From positions 3,667,001 to 3,731,000 of the forward strand of contig OU744446.1 of assembly GCA_916610825.1 (NCBI GenBank): a DNA stretch of 64,000 nt, written 5' to 3'. The position numbers and the translations under genes are program-made. The notes under the pieces are model-generated. The model was given only the letters and a program-made list of their open reading frames with translations, ran no database searches and had not been told where the DNA came from. This stretch comes from Haliclystus octoradiatus. Lineage: Eukaryota; Cnidaria; Staurozoa; Stauromedusae; Haliclystidae. Shown here in pieces: positions 50,636 to 60,058 of this stretch (positions are counted from its first letter, which is position 1; every line of letters starts with the position of its first letter).

Positions 50636-51859
50636 AACCACTTTTCTCCTATGTAACGAATTCCAGAATACACGTAAATAAACTGCTGCCGTATTTTCTT
50701 TTTGTACACAGATGTACACAAGGACGACAACGCCGATTCGACATTGGATATAAACGTGGACTTTCTGAGATACAATCTGCAAAAGACTGCAAATAGCTTC
50801 CGTGATCGCATTACATTTTGAATCGAAACCAATGAACCGAACACGCACATGTACGTACTGTAATATTGTTTAAGGACACATTTACAAGACATGTTGTTGC
50901 TAAGTAACGTATTTAATTCAATTGTAATCATTTTTTGACTTTAGAATTTTAGAATTGTAATCATTTATTTTTAGGCTTGGTACTGGTTCAGTGTCATTTT
51001 TGATATATCTAAATTGTTTTCTTTGAAATGTATTGATGTACTTCATCGGACCATAATTTATATAGTGGATATAAGTGGATATATATATATATAAACTAAC
51101 TCATTTATACATTGGATCAAATAAACAAGAAGTTAATTATATTCAGCATAATTAAATGATAATAAAAATAAAAATAATTTCGTGTTTGTTTTCATTGTCG
51201 TGTTTTCGTATACATGAAAAAAGCAAACAAAATTCTGATAGGCTAACAGACAACTAGCTATTATTCCCGATGTATACAATGCAATAAAAAAAAACAGTGC
51301 AAAACGCGAAAGACAATGCGAAAAGTGAAATCTAAATTTGATTGGTAGAGAGAACAATAGAACTCAAAATGAAACAATAACAATCAAATTTAGAAAAGTA
51401 GCGGGAATGTAAACCCTGTCTAGGCAAAACATGACTGACAATATTAAAAATGTTTTGAGTTGGATACAAAAAACGAGCTGAAAAAGTAAAAATTCTAATG
51501 TTTATGTCACATTTTTAATATTATTTTTATAATTATACATTACAGGGTATACCGGCCATTAAGTTCGAATTCTGAAATAAATAGTTCATTATTATGATAA
51601 GGTGTCCCGAATTAGAATTCTTCAGCCATTTCTTTGTCGCAGTCATTTCCATTGGATTTTTTCACGAATATTAACAAAATGCTATATCATACGATTCCTC
51701 GTTCAACTCTGCAATAACTTACACTAGTCTGTTTTCCAAAAATATTAAATTGCATTCGCTCTTTAAATTTTACTTGCAATTTGATGTATTTGAAAAGTCC
51801 ATTCGTGTAAAAAATCGAATTTAACTCGAAACCGTACGATTCAGCAAACTTGACGAAAT

Positions 51860-51893
51860 GTGAGACGTAATAGAGACGTAATAGAGACGTAAT
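51860..51893. repeat. 13-bp tandem repeat
   Basis: Three units of GAGACGTAATA in a row. Confidence 0.75.
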
Positions 51894-52059
51894 GTGTAAT
51901 AATTAGTAGCTTTGCTAATATATAAGGATCAATGCTACATACAATAAAAGATACCAAGGATCCTTGGATATGATTGGATATTCATTTATACCTGGAATAG
52001 AGCCAAGGCGCCAGAAGCCTACAACAATGATGTAGTAGCAGTTTCAAAGACGGTCATAT

Positions 52060-52356
52060 TATTTGGGCGAAGACAGCACTCGTTTGGTAAGAAGTTAACC
52101 TCCCTTTTATGTAATCACACGTAATATTGCAATAATTAACCTTTTGTAATGACGTAATAATGTAGTATAAACAGTTTGACTTAGAATTTGTTAGGCAGTT
52201 ACGCCAAGTTATGTGAAAGGTTGAGCTAACTTCTCATTAGAAAGAAAGCGAAACAAGTTATATTTTAGATGTGTTCATTTGTGTTGATCCTTTCAACGCT
52301 TTATCTTTTGAGTTTAGAGAAATACATTACACACAATCCTCATTTTAGCCAGAACA
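52060..52356 (+). mobile_element. Solo LTR
   Basis: Matches the LTR at 48.1 kb from TTTGGGCGAA to AGAACA with scattered substitutions and gaps. No coding remnant sits beside it, so it is a solo LTR. The two LTRs differ too much and the DNA between them is too mixed to be one recent element. Confidence 0.6.
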
Positions 52357-52364
52357 AATATGAA

Positions 52365-52461
52365 CTATAGCCTGCGCGCAGACTGAAATCTTTTTGTGAT
52401 GATTAGTAGGTTTTCATCATCACCGACTAATCATCAAAAAAAGTTTTGGGTCTGCAGGCTA
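52365..52461. mobile_element. Hairpin MITE with probable 9-bp target duplication
   Basis: AGCCTGCGCGCAGACTGAAA at the left and GGGTCTGCAGGCT at the right pair, with TGATGATTAGT/ACTAATCATCA inside. AATATGAAC occurs on both sides. It inserted just after the solo LTR. Confidence 0.65.
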
Positions 52462-52922
52462 ATATGAACAGGATGAAAAGAATAATGCCGATTATCCAAT
52501 CTCCTAAGCTTGCATGCCGTTTTGCATGCTAAATGACAAATTAATAAATTGACAAATACGAATGATATATATATTTACGTAATAATGTTATTGTATATTT
52601 GTTCTATATAATTACATATCTATATATAACCAGGAAATTTATAAAATGTTTAGAAGAACACAATCGATATACAACTTCATCTATGATAGAGTTTAAATTT
52701 CTATTTTTTTTTATGAATAAAGTCAATAAACGCAATTATATTGAGTCCATCTATATATATAGGTAGCTGCGATTTAAATATAAACGTATAATAATATTAT
52801 AGAATCTATAAAGATATATGATTTCATATATCCATTTGGTAGTAAAAAGTCCTGCTTTTTCTATTAGTTTAAATTATTTATCGAGTGGTATAGACATAAT
52901 GTGATCATTTATTTCAAATGTA

Positions 52923-55345
52923 TTAATCAGCTTTGAGTTCCCGCCACATATCTACCACCATATCAGCTCTAAGATCAGATAAATGAACCAATACACGTCC
53001 AACAACACGATCACGTGACTGTCCAACTCTCATTACCATAAAACACAATGTATATTGCCGTAATTTATGATGTAATATATCTTCAATACGGAATTCTTCA
53101 TTAAATATAGGATCACAGCTACCATTTTGTATCATACTTTTTTGCCATAGAAAATCTTCAGGTACAACACATAAACAAACGTAAAAGTTCATTTCGTCTT
53201 GTGTGTCTGCAGGTAAATCAGCTGCTCTTTTTAATTGTACAATTAATTCCATAGTATCTGCTGCGTATTGTAATGAAAAATTCAAACAACCTTTTGTTTG
53301 TGGCTTACTAGAGGCTAAGTCAGCATCATAACTTATGAATAATTCATCGTTTACAGGAGGTGCTGTAAATGTTGTTACAGGCTGATTTGGATGTGGGAGG
53401 GATGGTTTTACATCGGCTGGGCTAATTTTTCTTGTTTTAGTACCAATATTCTGCTCATCATTTGAAAACATCTCATCATTATCAGAAGAAGTAGACGATA
53501 ATGCTCGTTTGGTAGTTACTAATGGTGATGTAGATTGCCCGTAAAGAGTTAAAGATCGATTGGAATCTGTTAATCCATTTTTAGATTTCATAATTTGTAA
53601 ATTATTTTCATTGAACTCTGATTGATTGTTGCTATGGTAATCATCATGGTATTTGACAGCAACAGCAGGTTCCTTTGCATCGAGATCCATTATATGATGG
53701 TGTACGGTACCTAATGGTGTTGGTACATACGTTAACATATTATGATGTACTTTATTATTACCTTGTTGTATGGCTGTATATGATACAGCTAATGGTGTAT
53801 ATGTTGTTTGATTTGGACCATAAAATGCTAAAGATGCACGTCTATAATTGAAATCTTTCCGTTTCTCATGTTTATCTTTGATGCATCGCATACATATAAG
53901 TGTTAGACAACTGACTAGCATGCATAGAAAACCAGTTGTGGCTAACACTAGCAGAACGAATACCCAAACTAACAAAAAAAATATATTTATTAAAACATTT
54001 ACCTATAGGAAATATATGCAAGAATATTTATTTGATTCAAATTGTTTTTTTACTTGTTATATTTAATTAAGCAAAAATTATTGTGCCACTAATTCGAGCA
54101 TTTTTTCCTCGCAAAATTAAAATCGCTTGAAAATTGAAGAAGAACAATAATTTTTTTGCTTAAACCTAGAAATTTTGGTTCAAAACATGTGAAACAGACC
54201 TTGAATCAAGCATACATATTTTTAAAGACATTAAACTATTTTCGAATAAAAGTAGAATATAATTTTTGGTTCCGTCTTCACTAAAGTCTATTTTGATGGC
54301 AATCACATTTGAAAGTGTTTGTAACGAGGTACCTACAAGGGTTGATCAACAAATTTCCAAACCAAGATTTCTGTAAATCATAATTTTTTGGTTAAAACTA
54401 AACAATATAATAGTTACAGTTCAACTATAGTTCTCAAAATGAACGCAGTTCTGCTGGAACAAGAATAAGCACACTTGTCCACATAGCTAGAAAATATGTT
54501 CTTATATGAAGTACATATTCTCTTAAACTGTGGTTATTTTGAACAGAACAATTCTCAAACCAAGGTTCTCAAATGAAGAAAATTTATCCGATCCTAGACC
54601 ATTTTTTCTTCTGTTAGAAAACTGAAATTTGAGCGCCACAAAAACTATAAGTAACATCTTGAAGAGCAGTTTTTTGTATTCGTTTCTTTGTGGTCAACCG
54701 AAATGAATCATAGTGTAATGATAGCATTTGTAGAGTAACAGTTATACATCATGGTAACAATAGCAGTTTCTTGCCTTGCGGTCGGTCAAACATACAAAGA
54801 AGTAGCGCTACGTACCAAAGAAAACACGGAGATTATATTAAAAATAATATTCTTGATTCAAGGTATATTTTTCTTGATTAATAATGAAACTATCTCGTTT
54901 TTTAAAATCTGAAAATGCTCGAAACAGATACAAAATTGTAACAAGGATTCGCTTATCAAATTATTTCAAATTCTCTCTAGCGGCTTTCATGCTTTTCGGG
55001 TCACTGCCATGCACTGAACATCTTTAATTCAACTAATTGTTAAAATTGAATAAGATTTATACAAAATTCTATACACTTCTTTCTTTTATAAGAATACAGT
55101 TTATAAGAACACTGAGGCTCAAATTGCTAAAAATTTAAGAACAAATCAAGAAAAACATCTCCGAGGCTCAGATTTTTTTCAAATTATTTTCAGAATTCAA
55201 ACTTTTAAATTATATGAATATATATGAATTTCGGTGCCGTGATTTTTAAGTACAAAATAAGGCAAAAACAAGGCATGCGAAAATAAAATAAATCATGTAA
55301 AACATTATTAAATAACAATATTAAATTCCTACCTGGAACTTCCAT
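52923..55345 (-). CDS. Synaptotagmin-like protein with a single C2 domain
   Basis: Exons on the minus strand: 55333-55345 (MEVP plus one base, donor GTAGGA) and 52923-53968 (acceptor TTGTTAG); 352 residues. Transmembrane helix at about 5-33 (WVFVLLVLATTGFLCMLVSC), then a Cys/basic juxtamembrane stretch, a long low-complexity linker rich in Ser, Asn and His, and one C2A-like domain at about 232-350: LNFSLQYAADTMELIVQLKR, AADLPAD, DPIFNEEFRI, ending MWRELKAD at the stop. Synaptotagmin C2A domains end in a similar WRDL. No second C2 follows, and AATAAA lies 10 bases after the stop. The calcium-binding aspartates are not conserved (FMVMRVGQSRDRVVG). It is the tandem neighbour of the two-C2 gene, with the first intron at the same place and phase. 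Confidence 0.82.
54070..55320. other. Intron of the single-C2 gene
   Basis: AT-rich intronic DNA between the mini first exon and the main exon; nothing else recognised. Confidence 0.5.
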
Positions 55346-56527
55346 TTGAGCTGTTGGTTAACCAAACGAAGGCATTTTCATAAACGTCATAAAATGTAAA
55401 GCGAAATATTGAGAACCTTTATTCCCTTTTGAAAACAGATTAATAAGATTTTAAAAATATTTTGATTAGGATTTCTTCAACAGATGTTATATTTCTGCAA
55501 ATGGTAAACAACAATTGTTAAATCAAGTCTCCTATGAACAACTAAACATGACTGATTTATTGCTATTTTTCTCTTGCAGCGACCATAAAGTTGCAACAGC
55601 GAAAACTACGGAGGAGTTCCCTCTGTTTTCGAAGACTTCCTCGAGTTCTTCTCAAACTATATTCAACAGTTGCCCTTGGCAACTTTTGTATTGAAAAGTA
55701 TCTAGGCGTTTAGTTTTCATAAGCTTGTGTCGCTTTAAAGACAATTCTATTGTTTACTTAAAACTACATCGTGCAAACAGGTATTGCATAAGAAAAGATT
55801 TACCTAATGAAAATTTTAATAAAAAAATGTGCAGTACTTACAGAATAGCAAACTTTTCTACATATCAAAAAAAAAGATCTTAGAAGCAGTCATAACATGA
55901 AAAATATAATGAAACAATTTGAAAACGGGTGGAATGAAATGGTCATTATAATGCCGTTATAAATGATAACATTTAACGCAAATCTTATCTGGTATTTACT
56001 TCAAGTATTTACTATGTACCGCCTATCTATACATTATATGCAAACAATAGCTATCAAATCAGCTTGAAATGTTTGTATAATCTGAAGTTTCAAAGTAACT
56101 TTAAAAGATAAACCTGTTTTAATAAATTTAAAAATATTATTCAAATGGATAATATCAAGTGTGGGCGGTGAAATTGGAAAATAATTATAAATATTTAGAT
56201 CTTTTTGAAAATCAAATTATTATAAATCAACTGAATTGAAAAGTAATTTTGTTTTATAAAAATTGAGGGCTTCTCAAATAACTCGAAAGCAGTTTTTCAA
56301 GTCTAACAAACATTTCTATAAGATATTGCAATGTTTGGGTGAAATATAACGCTATCAATCTGCGATCTGCAGTTTCACAGATTATTCCGAATCTCGAGTG
56401 GCCTGATTAGAAGCAGATATCCCGTTTCAATCCGATCAAACTAATCGGATTCTCAATTCGGATCATTCTAGTGTTGTTAGGGTATCAAGTTTGCAACAAA
56501 AGTAAACAAAACAATTTGGAATAAAAT

Positions 56528-58715
56528 ATGGCGAATGTTGGAGCGGATGAAACAAAATTATGCAAGAAAATTGCAGAATTGACAATGGTAACGCATATAT
56601 TATTTAAAAAGAATTATGAAAAAGAAATAGAAATTATAAAAATAAAAGAATTCTACGAGAATAGAATCGTAGAAGAGAAAACAGAACTAACCGAAAACAT
56701 TGAATTACTTGAGAAAGAACTTTTAACGAAACAAGAATTCCAAAAAGAATTAGGAACACAAGTCAGGGAAGTTAAGATAACTCAAGCTAGAGGAAGGAAA
56801 AACGAAGAAATACTTGACGAATTAAAATGCATTATTTTGAGCAAAGATGAAGAAATAAAATATCTCCAACAAGAAAATAAAGAAAATTCGAAAGCTGTTA
56901 TTGGGGAAATAAAAGAAAAATCATTTAAACTTGAAAAGGAGAATATTTTAATAAAAGATAATTTACAAACATATGTTAGACAATCAGAAATATTAGAAAA
57001 TAAATTTGATACAATACGATTAAATTATGAAAATGATATTAAATATTATAAAGATATTAATCTAAAATTAGCAATTTCTATTGGTAAAGAAAGAGATGAT
57101 AATTTAAAAGAAATAATAAAATTTAATGAAAAAATAAAACAATCCGAAGAGAATTGTGAAAAGTTTGATACACAATTAAGTCAATTAAATCGAGAAAAAA
57201 ATGAATTCCAAAGACGATATAAAATGATAGCAATAGAGAGAGATTCTTTAAAAACAAAAGTATACAATTTACAAGAAGACATTTCAAAAAAGAATGATGA
57301 AAGGGAACAACTTTGTGAAGAAAACAGCAGACAAGCTGGGAACATTCGCGGACAATCTTTACGTCCTCATATAGCAAATGCTTATCAGATATTGGTGAGT
57401 ACAAGTCAAATACAGTTAAACCTGTTATAACAGTCGCCTCTATACAGAGGCCACCTGTACATAGTGATCAATCCTGGTAAAATAATATTTTCTATTTAAT
57501 AACCCTGTATATAAAGGCCACCTGCATATAATATTCAATTTATCTGCCACGTAAATTCAGGTTTAACTGGTACTAAGTGGGTCATTAGAGACCTTTCTGA
57601 TGACATACGCCGCAAGCATCGCATCTGAGGTCCAGCTAACGAATAATATAGATGATGGTATAGATAATTGATAATGGTGATAATTGATTGCAGAAGTAAA
57701 ATACAATGGAACCTGTATACAACAGCCAGCTCTAAAAGATATATAAATTGACCTCTATATGCAGTGTTGATTCAATAGAAAATAATATTTTAGACATGAA
57801 TGCTAGGACGACCACAATAGACAGGTGACTGCTGTATAGAGGTGACCATTATAAAAGGTTTAACTGCACATTCTTCTATTTGTTCAATTTTTGAATTTCG
57901 GGGTTCAATTTTTTAAACAGATTCTTAGACAGATTGAATAGGGATATGACTCAAAAATAGGTTCCCGCCTATTAAAAGTTTGTAGTGTTTTTTAAAAAGT
58001 GTGAAAAATTGACTCAAAAATAGGTTCCCGCCTATTAAAATTTTGTAGTGTTTTTTAAAAAGTGTGAAAAATTGACTGTTGATATATTATTTGCCATTGG
58101 ACTAACTGCAAGAAGAGCATTTGTACAGTCTAATTGGATTAACAATATCCAGGCAGCTTTGAGCCGATGATTATTCTAAAATAGTTCTAATCACCCCAGT
58201 GTAAAACATTCATGAGTTCATGAACATGAAATTGCCCAAATTTTCATGTTTTATATTTTAACAGAATGATCCTTCATCTACCATGGCAAGGTCGCTGTTA
58301 CAACAAAGAAATTCCGTGATTGATTGGCGCAAAGGAGAAGGAAGACAATATTTGAATAAAGTAAAAAAACAGTATAGAACAACTGATGTGAGCTTGATTT
58401 GATGCGGGATATTCAATGCCTGTTCTCATCATTTATTTACATTTGAAAGATTGCACTGTCCACAAAACTTTGTGCATATTTAACAACTGTTTTCCATTTC
58501 AAATTAGACGACAAATATAGCAACCATGAATGCTCTGCAATTCACTATTTTCATTTTGAATATTAGGTGGCAAAATGACATGTACTTACTTAGAGTCACA
58601 TGCTTACATTGCAGTTGTCGTTTGTATTGTTTAGGTGCCTGAAATCATGAAAACATCGATCGCAGACCATCAGCGAACTGTAAACACGTCTGAAAACCTG
58701 ATTACGCAGATTTAG
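56528..58715 (+). CDS. Coiled-coil protein with FAM184-like N-terminus (three exons)
   Basis: Exons 56528-57394 (donor GTGAGT), 58265-58387 (acceptor AACAG, donor GTGAGC) and 58635-58715 (acceptor TTTAG, stop TAG); all junctions are phase 0; 356 residues. Residues 13-45 (KKIAELTMVTHILFKKNYEK and on) follow the pattern KKIAxLTxVxxxLxxKNxExExxI at the start of FAM184A/B. Residues 15-280 are almost continuous charged coiled coil rich in Lys and Glu. The tail carries MARSLLQQRNSVIDWRKGEG, which I do not recognise. It is much shorter than vertebrate FAM184 proteins, so it may be a divergent short relative. The function of the family is poorly known. The frame past 57394 is intron and inverted-repeat element sequence. 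Confidence 0.75.
57413..57569. mobile_element. Inverted-repeat element CAGTTAAACCTG, copy A
   Basis: Ends CAGTTAAACCTG and CAGGTTTAACTG are perfect 12-bp inverted repeats; 157 bp in total, non-coding. It lies in intron 1 of the coiled-coil gene, 18 bp after the donor. Confidence 0.75.
57704..57866. mobile_element. Inverted-repeat element CAGTTAAACCTG, copy B
   Basis: CAATGGAACCTGTATACAAC at the left faces ACCATTATAAAAGGTTTAAC at the right. A diverged relative of copy A, 135 bp away. Confidence 0.65.
57948..58073. repeat. 63-bp tandem duplication
   Basis: Two adjacent units, GACTCAAAAATAGGTTCCCG...GTGTGAAAAATT, differing at one or two bases. In intron 1 of the coiled-coil gene. Confidence 0.88.
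58194..58262. mobile_element. GTTCATGAAC element, copy 3, abutting an acceptor
   Basis: CCCCAGTGTAAAACATTCAT, GAGTTCATGAACATG and TTGCCCAAATTTTCATG belong to the short (80-90 bp) subfamily. Its right end merges into the pyrimidine tract before the exon 2 acceptor at 58264. Confidence 0.6.
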
Positions 58716-59146
58716 TTCAGATTAAATGGTACTTATACACAGGTGGCTCTTATTAGAAGGGCTTGATAAAAGTTTGACAGTTCTAGTTAATAATATTTAA
58801 AGTTAAAATCTTCATAAAAAAATACAGGCTTTACAATTAAATATTTTTCCATTTGTTCGCAGGTTAGACGAAAATTCAATCTGACAGGCGTGGTAACACA
58901 GCAGCAAGACCAAACTGCTTCAGAAAGAAGAAGAATGCTGTGTAGTATATGAGAGCAGTGTTTGAAGATAAAACTCAACAGTTTCAATCAGGCATATGCA
59001 TAGTATGTATACAGTGATTTCGTAGCAAACTTGGTGGAAAATACAATTGACAGTCAAACGGAAAATGCCACTTTTTATGCTGAACTTTTATTGAAAATTT
59101 ATTGGTATCAAATAGTTAGAGAGTATAGTGACAATGTTGGTTTTAA

Positions 59147-59227
59147 CCCCTGCGAAATATATCCATGAGTTCATGACATTTTGGGCAATTTCACATTCAT
59201 GAACTCATGAACTTTTTTTCGCAGAGG
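59147..59227. mobile_element. GTTCATGAAC element, copy 4 (81 bp)
   Basis: Starts CCCCTGCGAAATATATCCAT and ends AACTTTTTTTCGCAGAGG, clear inverted ends; the inside reads GACATTTTGGGCAATTTCAC. Confidence 0.75.
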
Positions 59228-59530
59228 AATTATTGATATTAAAGTATTTTGTCATATCTTTGCTAGAAAATAAAATAGAAAAAGAACAATCGACCAATAA
59301 CAATAAATAATAATAATATAAAATAAATAATACACATTACAATAAACAAACAATACAAATGACGATTTTCTGGTCACTTTATGAAGTTGTGCATTTTCCC
59401 AAAGTAGCACACTCCCTTTCTGTCGAGTTCCCGAAGTCAGTCTAAAGAAGATAGCATGTTATAAAACGTACTTACCCTGAACTGAGGCTTATGGAATACT
59501 TGTCACCGATAAAAATGCTTGGAACTATAG

Positions 59531-59726
59531 CCAATGCGAAAACAGTTCAGGAGTTCATGAACAGTTCATGAACGTTAAATGGCCCCAAATTTTCATGAAC
59601 CGTTCATGAACTGTCTGTGAGGGTTCATGAATTGTTCATGAACAGTTCATGAATAGTTCAGGAAAATTGGAGCCATTTAACGTTCATGAACTGTTCATGA
59701 ACTCCTGAACTGTTTTTCGCAGCGGA
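59531..59726. mobile_element. GTTCATGAAC element, copy 5 (clear hairpin)
   Basis: The left arm GCGAAAACAGTTCAGGAGTT, CATGAACAGTTCATGAACG, TTAAATGGCCCCAAATTTTC is mirrored by GAAAATTGGAGCCATTTAAC, GTTCATGAACTG and TCCTGAACTGTTTTTCGC. The arms are about 60 bp with more GTTCATGAAC repeats between. Best example of the family structure. Confidence 0.82.
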
Positions 59727-60058
59727 GGTGTATAGCATATAAAGATCAAGATTCATTTTTTCTTGAATGACCTAATAGTTGTGCTTTTTGACATTCAAAT
59801 TTCATAGGCGCAGAACGCAAAAAGGTGTTTGCTATCATTTTTGTTCAGTAAATGACGATTCGCATGTAAAAAAAATATTATTCATTAGAATTGATTTTTT
59901 ATTATTTAAAAAAAATTGTTAAATCGATTAAAATTATTTTTATTTACTGGTGTATATAGATCAGCATACATGATGTTTTGCTTTAATAAATGAATTCAAA
60001 TTTCAGATTATTAATTCACATTTCATTGTCATACTTGTTAATAATCGTCTTCTCTCGT

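Noticed and set aside
48113-52356. A single LTR retrotransposon bounded by the two LTR copies
   Set aside because: The LTRs are clearly diverged and the DNA between them holds a first exon of a cellular gene, a decayed ribozyme and an unrelated element, with no gag-pol.
53969-53975. Start of the single-C2 protein inside the long frame
   Set aside because: The first codon there is TTG, and the site is a splice acceptor (TTGTTAG). The 55.3 kb mini-exon supplies an ATG in phase.
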